A stretch of 64,000 bases of DNA from Dryocola sp051307055 (GTDB lineage: Bacteria > Pseudomonadota > Gammaproteobacteria > Enterobacterales > Enterobacteriaceae). Positions within the stretch are counted from its first letter, which is position 1. Every line of letters starts with the position of its first letter. The notes under the pieces were generated by a model. The model did no database searches, was not told the DNA's origin, and was given only the letters and a program-made list of their open reading frames with translations. Made by a program: the position numbers and the translations under genes. Below are positions 17,261 to 25,227 of this stretch, piece by piece. The stretch covers positions 1,922,001 through 1,986,000 of the forward strand of contig NZ_CP149994.1 in NCBI RefSeq assembly GCF_051307055.1. The letters are read 5' to 3'.

Positions 17261-17411
17261 GAGGGGCTCCCTCCAGAAAATAAATCCTCTGGTAATGATA
17301 ATTAATTTATCAGAGGGTTGTGTTGCCCGAATAAAAGAAAAGCATTATCGCCATTTACAGGCGAGGGTTATCTATAACCCAAAATAATATGCGCCGGGAA
17401 ATTCCCGGTGC
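17261..17411 (+). promoter_or_regulatory. run of inverted repeats between the two SnoaL-like genes
   Basis: Four stem-loops follow one another in 150 bp: GGAGGG/CCCTCC at 17261-17275; CCTCTG/CAGAGG at 17286-17316; the perfect palindrome GGGTTAT-CT-ATAACCC at 17365-17380; and a strong hairpin GCGCCGGGAA/TTCCCGGTGC at 17391-17411, just before the AGGAGG of the next gene. They could attenuate, process or insulate the second half of the operon. Confidence 0.5.
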
Positions 17412-17434
17412 GTCAATCGAACGCAGGAGGTTAT

Positions 17435-18574
17435 ATGTCTTCAACTGAAGCGACAAATAAAGCGCCGGTCATTGCTGAAAAAACCAATGTGAAATCTACC
17501 CGTGACGATCCTGTATTACAGGTGGAACGCCGCGATTTTATCGATCTGGTTCCTGAAAAACGGCCACGCGTTCAGTCATTAAGAGGCTTTGATGATTGTT
17601 ATACCGATATTGTCGATTACATCGTCCGCTGCACGCATAAAATATGGGATGAGCGTGACGTTGGATTAATTTATACCCATTACACGCATAACTGTGTTTT
17701 ATATAACGCGCTGGGCACCATGTATAACCGCGAGCAGGTTGTGCAGGATACCCTGCAGCGTCTGATCGCTTTCCCTGAACGTCGCGGCATGGCGACCCAA
17801 GTTATCTGGAACGGCAATGACGTGGACGGTTTTTATACCTCGCATCTGGTCACAGGAAGCGGCCGTCATACCCAGTACAGCCACCTTGGTAAGCCCACCA
17901 ACCGCACTTTTGTCACCCGCACCGTGGCGGATTGCATGATCCACGAAAACAAAATCTACCGCGAGTGGGTGGTCAGCGACAATATGTCCATGATGAAGCA
18001 GCTCGGACTTGATACCGACGCGGTAGCTTACAACATGGCGAAAGAGCAGTTTGATAAGGGCTTCCGCGTGACGGATATCGGTGAAAACCGCCGCATGGTG
18101 GGCCAGTATCCGCCGGAAATGGAATGCGACGTTTCCATCGCCCATACCGATATTGAAGAACAATGCCTGCGCTGGCTGCACGAAATCTACAACCGCCGCA
18201 TGCTGGGCAAAATTAAGGACGTTTACGCGACCAACGTGCAGTGGCACGGCCCGTTAATGAAAGAGCTGTATGGCCAGGCGGCGGTTATCCACCAGACGCT
18301 GGCCCTGATCGGCATGATCCCGGACGGCGCATGGATGCCGCAGCACGTCTGTTCAAATCCTTGCGAAGAAGGCGGGACTAAAGTCGCGGTGCGCTGGATT
18401 ATGGAAGGTCATCATCTTGGTTACGGCGAGCTGGGTAAACCTACCGGCGAGCGCCTGTTCGTTATGGGGATGTCTCATTACCACATCGTGAACGGCAAAA
18501 TCGTCGACGAATGGGTGGTTTACGATCATCTGGCAATGCTTGCGCAAATTAAACTGGGTCAAATGGGAGAGTAG
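17435..18574 (+). CDS. SnoaL/NTF2-like protein 2
   Basis: A 379-residue soluble protein related to the preceding gene product. Two NTF2-like units can be made out (about residues 55-190 and 235-375), each with an aromatic-rich core such as KIWDERDVGLIYTHYTHNCVLYNA and HEIYNRRMLGKIKDVYATNVQWHGPL. The N-terminal 40 residues are hydrophilic. AGGAGG lies 5 nt before the ATG, the strongest ribosome binding site in the locus; an upstream in-frame start at 17408 is less likely. Only 3 bp separate it from the second histidinol-dehydrogenase-like gene, suggesting the two act together. Confidence 0.74.
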   Translation: MSSTEATNKAPVIAEKTNVKSTRDDPVLQVERRDFIDLVPEKRPRVQSLRGFDDCYTDIVDYIVRCTHKIWDERDVGLIYTHYTHNCVLYNALGTMYNREQVVQDTLQRLIAFPERRGMATQVIWNGNDVDGFYTSHLVTGSGRHTQYSHLGKPTNRTFVTRTVADCMIHENKIYREWVVSDNMSMMKQLGLDTDAVAYNMAKEQFDKGFRVTDIGENRRMVGQYPPEMECDVSIAHTDIEEQCLRWLHEIYNRRMLGKIKDVYATNVQWHGPLMKELYGQAAVIHQTLALIGMIPDGAWMPQHVCSNPCEEGGTKVAVRWIMEGHHLGYGELGKPTGERLFVMGMSHYHIVNGKIVDEWVVYDHLAMLAQIKLGQMGE

Positions 18575-18577
18575 GTC

Positions 18578-19885
18578 ATGACCGCGATTAACGAAGGCGA
18601 CGTACAATTTATTAAACGCCCGCAGGGCCAGGATACGCAGGCGGATCTGGCGCTGACGGACAAGGTCAGCGCTATTATTGACCAGGTGAAGGCGCAGGGC
18701 GACGCCGCGCTGCGCGATTTTTCAGCAAAGTTCGACAAAACCGTGCCGGAAAACTTTGAGGTTTCTGAGAAGGAGATTGCCGCCGCGCTGGCCGAGCTTG
18801 ACCCGCAGACCCGTAAAGACAGCGAATTCGCCATCGCCCAGGTGAAGCGTTTTGCCCAGGCGCAGCTGGCGACGATGAAGCCGCTGGAGGTGGAAACGCT
18901 GCCGGGCGTGCATCTTGGGCACCGTATTATTCCGATTCAAAAAGTCGGCTGCTACGTGCCAGGCGGGCGCTATCCTATTTTGTCCGCGCCGGTGATGTCC
19001 ATCGTGCCGGCCGTGGTGGCGGGATGCGACGAAATAATCGCCTGTCTGCCCCCTGGCGCGCACCCGGCAATGATTGCGGTTTGCCATCTTGCGGGAGCGC
19101 ATCGCATCTTCAAAGTGGGCGGCGCGCAGGCGATCGCCGCTATGGCATGGGGCACCGAAACTGTGCCGGTGGTGGATAAAATCGTCGGGCCGGGCAACGC
19201 CTTCGTTAACGAAGCCAAGCGGCAGGTGTTTGGCAAGGTGGGCATCGACGCGCTTGCCGGGCCAAGCGAGATCTACGTAATTGCCGACGACAGCGCTAAC
19301 CCGCAGATGCTTGCCGCAGACCTGCTGGCGCAGGCGGAGCATGACGTGCACACCCGCGTCGGAATGGCGACCACCAGCCTGCGCATCGCTAATGAGACGC
19401 TGGCGGAAATTGAACGACAGCTGGAAACGCTTCCTACGGCGGCAACGGCCGGAGAAGCCTGGCGTCGTCAGGGGGAGATCGTGGTCTGCCGCGACGAGGC
19501 GCAGCTTATCGCCTGGGCCGACCATATGGCGACGGAGCATCTGCAGGTGCATACCCGCGATCCGCACGCCACCGCCGGTAAAATTCGCAATTACGGCTCG
19601 CTGTTTATCGGCCAGAATGCCAGCGTGGTGTTCTCGGATAAATGCTGCGGAACCAACCACACGCTGCCGACGATGGCCGCCGCGCGCTATACCGGCGGCC
19701 TGTGGGTGGGGGCATATGTGAAAATTTGTACCCACCAGTGGATTGACGATTGCGGTATTGCCGCCGTCGCTGAGCCTGCCGTCCGCCAGAGCCGCACGGA
19801 AGGAATGCAGGCGCATCGTCGCGCCGCGGAGATTCGTTTACGCCCGGAGGAAATTGCTGCGATTACGGGTGGTGCGCGGGATTAA
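18578..19885 (+). CDS. histidinol-dehydrogenase-like alcohol dehydrogenase 2
   Basis: A 435-residue HisD-superfamily protein. Residues corresponding to the HisD active site are present: Gln252 and His255 (LLAQAEHD), Glu320-His321 (ATEHLQVHT), Asp354 (FSDKCCGTNHTLPT) and His413 (EGMQAHRR). It differs clearly from paralogue 1 in the opposite arm, for example GPSE against GPTE before the zinc region and a distinct C-terminus. The gene ends the rightward arm and is followed by a strong terminator. I infer NAD-dependent oxidation of a primary alcohol or aminoalcohol in the pathway; it is not the biosynthetic hisD. Confidence 0.85.
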   Translation: MTAINEGDVQFIKRPQGQDTQADLALTDKVSAIIDQVKAQGDAALRDFSAKFDKTVPENFEVSEKEIAAALAELDPQTRKDSEFAIAQVKRFAQAQLATMKPLEVETLPGVHLGHRIIPIQKVGCYVPGGRYPILSAPVMSIVPAVVAGCDEIIACLPPGAHPAMIAVCHLAGAHRIFKVGGAQAIAAMAWGTETVPVVDKIVGPGNAFVNEAKRQVFGKVGIDALAGPSEIYVIADDSANPQMLAADLLAQAEHDVHTRVGMATTSLRIANETLAEIERQLETLPTAATAGEAWRRQGEIVVCRDEAQLIAWADHMATEHLQVHTRDPHATAGKIRNYGSLFIGQNASVVFSDKCCGTNHTLPTMAAARYTGGLWVGAYVKICTHQWIDDCGIAAVAEPAVRQSRTEGMQAHRRAAEIRLRPEEIAAITGGARD

Positions 19886-19893
19886 GAGAGCAA

Positions 19894-19930
19894 AACCCAT
19901 ACCCGCGTCACGGGTATGGGTTCGTTTTTT
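19894..19930 (+). terminator. rho-independent terminator of the rightward catabolic arm
   Basis: A perfect 12-bp stem AACCCATACCCG with loop CGTCA is followed by CG and six T residues. It lies 8 bp after the stop of the second histidinol-dehydrogenase-like gene and abuts the convergent osmV stop. The reverse strand also ends in a short T run, so it may serve both genes. Confidence 0.88.
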
Positions 19931-21074
19931 AAGGCTGATGAATATTCAGCACGCGGCGCGTTTTGCCCGAGCTGAGATAGTCGGCGATATAGTCCTGCGA
20001 GATCTCACCGCTGTAGCGTCCTTCCTCGTCGGTAATCGGCATCCAGACCATGTTGTGCTCGTAGAGTTTTGACAGCACGATACGCAGGTTTTCCTCCGCG
20101 CGCCCGGTGATACGGAACGGATGCAGCATATCTGCACAGACTCCCGTCGCGCCGCGCGCTTCCCGGCGTTTCACAAAGCCCAGCGGCTTATCCTCGCTGT
20201 CCACTACCGTAATCGAGCGCATATCGTTGTCGTCCATGGTGGCGAACGCCTCCGGCAGCGGGGTGGATTCACGCGCCGTAATGGTCGGCTGCTGATCCGT
20301 CACGTCGCCAGCCTGTACCAGCAGCAGGCGTTTCAGCGTGCGATCCTGGCCGACAAACGAGCCGACGAATTCATTGGCCGGTTTCGCCAGCAGCTCGTCA
20401 GGGCTTGCGCACTGGATAATTTTGCCCTGGCGGAAGACGGCGATACGGTCGCCCAGCTTCAGCGCCTCATCGATATCATGGCTGACCAGCATCACGGTTT
20501 TCTTCAGCTGGCGCTGCATCTCCAGAAACTCGTTCTGGATAACCTCACGGTTAATCGGGTCAACGGCGCCGAAAGGTTCGTCCATCAGCAGCACCGGAGG
20601 ATCGGCCGCCAGCGCGCGAATGACGCCGATACGCTGCTGCTGCCCGCCGGAGAGTTCACGCGGGTAGCGGCTCATATATTTGCTCGGATCCAGCGCGACC
20701 ATGCTCATCAGCTCGGCGGCGCGCGCTTTGCAGCGGGCCTTCTCCCAGCCCAGCATGCGCGGCACAACCGTAATGTTCTCTTCAATCGTCATGTTCGGGA
20801 ACAGACCGATCTGCTGGATAACGTAGCCGATGTTGCGACGCAGCGTCACGGTATCCAGCTCGCTGGTATTTTTACCGTTAATAAAGATGTTGCCGCCGCT
20901 TGGGGTAATCAGACGGTTGATCATCTTAAGCGTGGTGGTTTTCCCGCAGCCGGAAGGGCCGAGCAGCACGCACATTTCGCCTTCGGGCACGTTCAGGCTG
21001 ACGTTATCAACCGCGTTAAAAGTCTGTCCGTTCTTCTGTGCGAACTGCTTGGTGAGATTTTCCAGTTTTATCAT
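19929..21074 (-). CDS. osmV: osmoprotectant ABC transporter ATPase OsmV
   Basis: The 381-residue ATP-binding subunit of a glycine betaine/choline-type importer. Walker A is LGPSGCGKTT (about residues 36-45), the signature LSGGQQQR and Walker B LLMDEPFGAVD follow, then tandem CBS domains at about 250-375 that in this family sense ionic strength. Context between bioD2 side and dmsD matches the Salmonella osmU locus (osmVWXY). I start at the ATG overlapping the osmW stop (TAATG); the frame is open 25 codons further up. It converges on the catabolic locus. Confidence 0.93.
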   Translation of the reverse strand: MIKLENLTKQFAQKNGQTFNAVDNVSLNVPEGEMCVLLGPSGCGKTTTLKMINRLITPSGGNIFINGKNTSELDTVTLRRNIGYVIQQIGLFPNMTIEENITVVPRMLGWEKARCKARAAELMSMVALDPSKYMSRYPRELSGGQQQRIGVIRALAADPPVLLMDEPFGAVDPINREVIQNEFLEMQRQLKKTVMLVSHDIDEALKLGDRIAVFRQGKIIQCASPDELLAKPANEFVGSFVGQDRTLKRLLLVQAGDVTDQQPTITARESTPLPEAFATMDDNDMRSITVVDSEDKPLGFVKRREARGATGVCADMLHPFRITGRAEENLRIVLSKLYEHNMVWMPITDEEGRYSGEISQDYIADYLSSGKTRRVLNIHQP

Positions 21075-21721
21075 TATCGAATCCCCTTCGGTGTCAGCAC
21101 CAGCTGCAGGCGATGCAGCAGCCAGTCCAGTACAATCGCTAAAACACAAATCATGACGGCGCCGGCAATCAGCATGCGAATGTCGCTGCCGCCGATGCCA
21201 TTAAGCAGCAGCAGACCCAGGCCGCCCGCGCCGATAACGGCGGCGATAGCCATGACGCCAATGTTCATCACTACCGCCGTGCGGATACCGCCGAAAATCA
21301 CCGGCAGCGCCATCGGAATTTCCACCCAGCGCAGCCGCTGCCAGAACGTCATGCCGATACCGCGTCCCGCTTCACGCAGGCCCGGCGGGATACTGTCCAA
21401 CGCGGTGTAGGTGTTGCGCACAATCGGCAGCAGGGAATAGAGGAATACCGCCGTGATGGCCGGCAGCACGCCAATTCCCTGGCCCACCATGGAAAACAGC
21501 GGGATCATCAGGCCAAACAGCGCGATGGACGGAATAGTCAGCACAATGGTGGCGATACCCAGCACCGGCGTCGCCAGCCACCTGTGGCGAACGATTAAAA
21601 TGCCAAGCGGCACGCCGATAATAATGGCCAGGCCAACCGCCATCAGCACCAGCCAGAGATGCTGAAGGGTAAGACTGCCGAGATAACCGGCGTTATCAAT
21701 CATGTAATGCAACGTGTCCAT
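21074..21721 (-). CDS. osmW: osmoprotectant ABC transporter permease OsmW
   Basis: A 215-residue BPD-type permease with about five to six transmembrane helices and the EAA-loop motif LREAGRGIGMTFWQRLRWVEIPMALPVI (about residues 115-145) that docks on the ATPase. It is the second permease of the OsmU-type importer. Its stop overlaps the osmV start and its start follows osmX by 9 bp, so all four genes form one operon. Confidence 0.92.
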   Translation of the reverse strand: MDTLHYMIDNAGYLGSLTLQHLWLVLMAVGLAIIIGVPLGILIVRHRWLATPVLGIATIVLTIPSIALFGLMIPLFSMVGQGIGVLPAITAVFLYSLLPIVRNTYTALDSIPPGLREAGRGIGMTFWQRLRWVEIPMALPVIFGGIRTAVVMNIGVMAIAAVIGAGGLGLLLLNGIGGSDIRMLIAGAVMICVLAIVLDWLLHRLQLVLTPKGIR

Positions 21722-21730
21722 GATGCCTCC

Positions 21731-22633
21731 TTAGAGCAAGCCTTTTTGCTGCAGGAACTCGCGGGCGACCTGCTGCGGGGATTCATGGTCGATATCCACC
21801 TTCGCGTTCAGGGTGGAGATCGTGTCGTTATTCAGCAGGCCGGAGAGGGTATTCATTGCCTCTTCAAGCCCAGGATTTGCGGCCAGGATTTCTTTGCGTA
21901 CCACAGGCGTGACTGCGTAGCTGGGGAAGAAGCCTTTATCATCTTCAAGAACTTTTAAATCAAAGCCTTTAACTCGTCCGTCCGTGGTGTAAACCAGGCC
22001 CGCGTCGACAAAGCCATCGCGCACCGCGTTATAAACAAGGCCCGGGTCCATCTGGCGGATCTGCGGCCGATCCAGCGGCATGTTGTAGGCTTCCTGCAGG
22101 GGTTTCATCCCGTCGCTGCGCCCGGAAAACTCCAGATCCAGACCTAACATCCAGTTCTTCTTCGGCTCGGTCTGGCGGATATGCTCAATTTTCGCCGCCA
22201 GCTCCGACATGGTGCTGATGTTCTCTTTTTCTGCGCGCTTACGCTGCATCGCAAAAGCATAGGTATTGTTCATATTCGCAGGCTTAAGCCACACCAGGCC
22301 CAGCTTCGCATCCAGCTTTTTGACCGTATCGTAGGATTCCTGCGGCGTCATACGTTTATTGATATGGTTGTAGATAATCAGCGACGTGCCGGTGTACTCC
22401 CAGGTCATATCGATTTGTTTATTGACCATCGCATTGCGGGAAATTACCGCGGCAATGTTAGTTTTTGGCGTTATCTGAAAGCCTTTTTTGCGCAGATACT
22501 GCGTGGTCATCGCCGAGAGAATATGCTGCTCGGTAAAACCTTTGGTGGCAAACACGATAGGCTCGGCCTGCGCCGCGCCCGCCAGCAGCGTCGTGACGGC
22601 AAAGGCGGCCAGCAGACGTTTAAATGTTTTCAT
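21731..22633 (-). CDS. osmX: osmoprotectant-binding periplasmic protein OsmX
   Basis: A 300-residue substrate-binding protein of the OpuC/ProX type. A Sec signal peptide covers residues 1-23 (LLAGAAQA-EP), and the mature domain starts with the family motif VFATKGFTEQHILSAM. It should deliver glycine betaine or related quaternary ammonium compounds to OsmW/OsmY. Relation to YehZ/OsmX is clear from the conserved DMTWEYTGTSLI segment that forms part of the ligand site. The gene is the second in the leftward osmU operon. Confidence 0.92.
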   Translation of the reverse strand: MKTFKRLLAAFAVTTLLAGAAQAEPIVFATKGFTEQHILSAMTTQYLRKKGFQITPKTNIAAVISRNAMVNKQIDMTWEYTGTSLIIYNHINKRMTPQESYDTVKKLDAKLGLVWLKPANMNNTYAFAMQRKRAEKENISTMSELAAKIEHIRQTEPKKNWMLGLDLEFSGRSDGMKPLQEAYNMPLDRPQIRQMDPGLVYNAVRDGFVDAGLVYTTDGRVKGFDLKVLEDDKGFFPSYAVTPVVRKEILAANPGLEEAMNTLSGLLNNDTISTLNAKVDIDHESPQQVAREFLQQKGLL

Positions 22634-22652
22634 ACATCGCTCCTTATTATTG

Positions 22653-23369
22653 TTATTTCGCGATATGCGGGCTTAAAACCCGACCAAGCCCGGCTAACGC
22701 CGTATCAAGGATCAGAGCGAAAAGAGCGGTCGCCGCCGCGCCCAGAATCAGCGTTGGGAAATCATTGAGATAGATACCAGGGAAGATAAGCTCGCCGTAG
22801 CTGCTTGCTCCAATCAGGAACGCCAGCGGCGCGGTACCAACGTTGATCGCCGTGGCGATGCGTATACCCGAGAGGATAACCGGCCAGGCGTTGGGGATTT
22901 CCACCTGGCGCAGACGCTGCCATTTGGTCATACCAATACCGTTTGCCGCTTCAATAAGCGAGGCGGGAACGCCGCACAGCCCGGCGTAGGTATTACGCAC
23001 AATAGGCAATAAAGAAGCCAGAAACAGAGCGATAATTGCCGGTTTGTCGCCGATGCCGATAATCACCATTGCCAGCGCCAGCACCGCCAGAGGAGGCAGC
23101 GTGTTACCGACGTTAAAGATCTGCATGACGTATTCAGCCCAGCGGCGGGCTGCGGGACGGCTAAGCAAAACGCCGCTCGGAATTCCGACCAGCAGGGCCA
23201 GCGCCATAGAGCTGAAGACCAGCATCAGATGCCGTTGCCCGAGATAGAGTAGATCGACCTGACGCGCCTTAAGGGTTTCGAGCCCGATGCCCCAGACCAG
23301 CAGCCCGAGCACCAGAATCAGCGCCAGAGCCCCCCAAAGGGTGCGTTTTGCGAAGGATGCGTTTTGCAT
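22653..23369 (-). CDS. osmY: osmoprotectant ABC transporter permease OsmY (OsmU system)
   Basis: A 238-residue permease with about six transmembrane helices and EAA-loop sequence LIEAANGIGMTKWQRLRQVEIPNAWPVI. It is the first gene of the osmU operon. I place the start at the ATG at 23369, which has GGGAG 10 nt upstream; the frame continues 13 codons further. Note that the same symbol is used in E. coli for an unrelated osmotically induced protein; here it refers to the OsmU permease as in Salmonella. Confidence 0.88.
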   Translation of the reverse strand: MQNASFAKRTLWGALALILVLGLLVWGIGLETLKARQVDLLYLGQRHLMLVFSSMALALLVGIPSGVLLSRPAARRWAEYVMQIFNVGNTLPPLAVLALAMVIIGIGDKPAIIALFLASLLPIVRNTYAGLCGVPASLIEAANGIGMTKWQRLRQVEIPNAWPVILSGIRIATAINVGTAPLAFLIGASSYGELIFPGIYLNDFPTLILGAAATALFALILDTALAGLGRVLSPHIAK

Positions 23370-23678
23370 TGCGGTGTGTCTCCCTGTTGCACGCGTTATA
23401 GCCACCAAAAGGTCGCCTGTTGTTATGCCTTGTGTCGGCAGGGTGTTAAAAGCTATAGCAACGTCGCGGGATGGATTCCAGTCGGGATAATGATTATGTG
23501 ACTAACAATTGATGGGCTGAATGATTGGCTGGCCTTATGCCGCCTCGCTTGAATACGTATCGTAAAGAATCGTCTTAAAAATGTTAACGGATGGTGACGT
23601 TGTAACTTTTGCGGGGCGCAGGTCGGGAGAAATCAACGGGTGGACGCGCGGCTGCGCTAACCACCCTTACTCAGATTC
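23370..23678 (-). promoter_or_regulatory. osmU upstream region with LacI-operator-like match
   Basis: This region separates the osmU operon from dmsD and holds no ORF I can support. At 23549-23560 it contains TTGAATACGTAT, identical over 12 bp to the reverse complement of the operator-like palindrome at 14970-14983. A further inverted repeat GGGTGG/CCACCC (about 23638-23666), just past the dmsD stop, may act as the dmsD terminator although it has no T tail. Confidence 0.45.
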
Positions 23679-24308
23679 TTAGTAGTAAAGCTTTTTGCTG
23701 GCGACCGGAACCAGCAACGCTTCGCGCCAGCTGGCGAGTGTCAGACGGGTTAAGTCGCTCAGCCCCTGATAGAATGGATGAGCGGATTTCTCGCTAAACA
23801 ACTCAAGGAAGCGCCCGGCCCAGGGCAGAAGATGCCAGGCCAGCAGTTCGTCGACGCGCTGCTGATGCCCTTGTTCCGCAAGCCATGCGGCAAGCATTAA
23901 TAATATGCCGATATGATCGTCCGGCTCGTTTTGCCCGAGCTGGTGGGCGATGCCGTTTTCACGCATCCACTGGCGCAGTTCCAGCATGGAATCGCCAAAC
24001 AGCACGTTCTCTTTATCAAGATAAACGGAACCCCAGGGCGCAGCAGGCAAGGCGTATGGCCCGATAAACAACCGCTGGTAAGCTTCGCTAAGCGGCTCAC
24101 CGGCATGCTCAATACCCGCGGCCATTCGCTGCGCTATTTCGGCCAGCTCAGAAGATTGCAGCGGCCACTGTTCAGCCCAGGAAGGATCCGCAAGGGTGGC
24201 ATAAAGCGGCGCAGCATCCTGGCTTTGCGGATCGTGGCGGTAGAGAACGCCCAGAACACGACCGGTCAGGGCGATAGTCGCCAGCCTTTGGGAATGATGA
24301 GATGTCAT
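23679..24308 (-). CDS. dmsD: Tat proofreading chaperone DmsD
   Basis: A 209-residue member of the TorD/DmsD family, which binds the twin-arginine signal peptide of the DmsA/YnfE catalytic subunit and assists cofactor insertion before export. It has the all-helical pattern and the conserved segments RLFIGPYALPAAPWGSVYLDKENVLFGDS and QNEPDDHIG (residues about 75-150) matching E. coli DmsD (204 aa). I use the ATG at 24308 rather than the longer frame. It is the last gene of the ynfEGH-dmsD operon. Confidence 0.95.
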   Translation of the reverse strand: MTSHHSQRLATIALTGRVLGVLYRHDPQSQDAAPLYATLADPSWAEQWPLQSSELAEIAQRMAAGIEHAGEPLSEAYQRLFIGPYALPAAPWGSVYLDKENVLFGDSMLELRQWMRENGIAHQLGQNEPDDHIGILLMLAAWLAEQGHQQRVDELLAWHLLPWAGRFLELFSEKSAHPFYQGLSDLTRLTLASWREALLVPVASKKLYY

Positions 24309-24368
24309 TTTTCTGCCTTGTTTAACGCTGACAAAAGCTGCGCGGGTTTCCCCGCGCAATTTATTATT

Positions 24369-25226
24369 TTAACCCGCAACCGCCATGCCGACGGTCATAT
24401 GCAGGCCGTAGAAGATGCCGCGGCCGATCAATTCACCGGTCACCACCAGCAGGAAGCCCGCCAGCAAACCGAGCGTTTCAGGCGGCGTGCGGCGAACCAG
24501 CGGACAAATCCAGCAGCCCAGCCCCAGCGTCAGCAGCGCGATACGCCAGACCTGCAGAGAAGCATAATCCGGCAGCAGGGCGGTAGCCTGCTGAACGGAG
24601 CTGTAGATGCCCGCCAGGCTATACGCCTGCAGGATCGTCAGGCTTATCGCGACAAGCAGCGCCAGCACGCTAAGGGCAGCAAGCTTAGCGCTTTTGAGCG
24701 GAAAGCCGGCTACGCGTAGTAAAAGCGCTCCCAGCAGCGGGCCGCCAAGCACAACGGTCAGGAAAAAGCCCGGCGTTGTATAGCCGTTATACCAGGTCGG
24801 GACGGTATCAATCTGATATACGCGCGTCATGGCCCAGACAAAAATCAGCCCGCATACCATCGTCAGCAGCAGCCAGATTTTACCGAGCGCGGCAGGCATT
24901 TTCTTCAGTATGGCTACCAGCCACCAGAATCCGCCCACCGCAAAGAACAGCGAGCCGCTGGCGATTTCGTTGCTCAGGGAAGAGTGCCCGATGCGGTTGA
25001 GGGAGTTAAAGGCGCGCAGCGGCGAGCCGAGGTGCATGACCGAAGCGAGAAACGCCACGCCCATCAGCACCCACAGAAAGAACATCGCCCGCACGATTTT
25101 ATTTTGCAGTTCGCTGTTGTTGCCCGCCGACAGCCAGGCCAGGCCCGTAACGATTACGCCGCCCGCCACGCACTGGCCGAGCACGGTAAAAATCACCAGC
25201 GGCCATTCATGCCATCCGTTACCCAT
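24369..25226 (-). CDS. ynfH: DMSO reductase-type membrane anchor subunit YnfH (DmsC family)
   Basis: A 285-residue membrane protein with eight hydrophobic helices that anchors the YnfE-YnfG dimer and takes electrons from menaquinol. N-terminus MGNGWHEWPLVIFTVLGQ and C-terminus GRGIFYGLHMTVGMAVAG match E. coli YnfH (284 aa). The start codon lies one base after the ynfG stop. The DmsC-type quinol-site segment HLGSPLRAFNSLNR is present. Confidence 0.96.
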   Translation of the reverse strand: MGNGWHEWPLVIFTVLGQCVAGGVIVTGLAWLSAGNNSELQNKIVRAMFFLWVLMGVAFLASVMHLGSPLRAFNSLNRIGHSSLSNEIASGSLFFAVGGFWWLVAILKKMPAALGKIWLLLTMVCGLIFVWAMTRVYQIDTVPTWYNGYTTPGFFLTVVLGGPLLGALLLRVAGFPLKSAKLAALSVLALLVAISLTILQAYSLAGIYSSVQQATALLPDYASLQVWRIALLTLGLGCWICPLVRRTPPETLGLLAGFLLVVTGELIGRGIFYGLHMTVGMAVAG

Positions 25227-25227
25227 C

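Noticed and set aside
18722..19816. 364-codon minus-strand ORF opposite the second HisD-like gene
   Set aside because: Antisense frame of a gene with a complete catalytic set; rich in His and Arg from GC-rich antisense codons.
12184..19885. HisD-like genes as part of a histidine biosynthesis operon
   Set aside because: No hisG, hisC, hisB or other his genes are adjacent; two paralogues sit in catabolic operons beside a LacI regulator and an importer.
20121..21410. 429-codon plus-strand ORF opposite osmV/osmW
   Set aside because: It covers parts of two well-supported minus-strand ABC genes and shows no domain; high GC at third positions produces long antisense frames.
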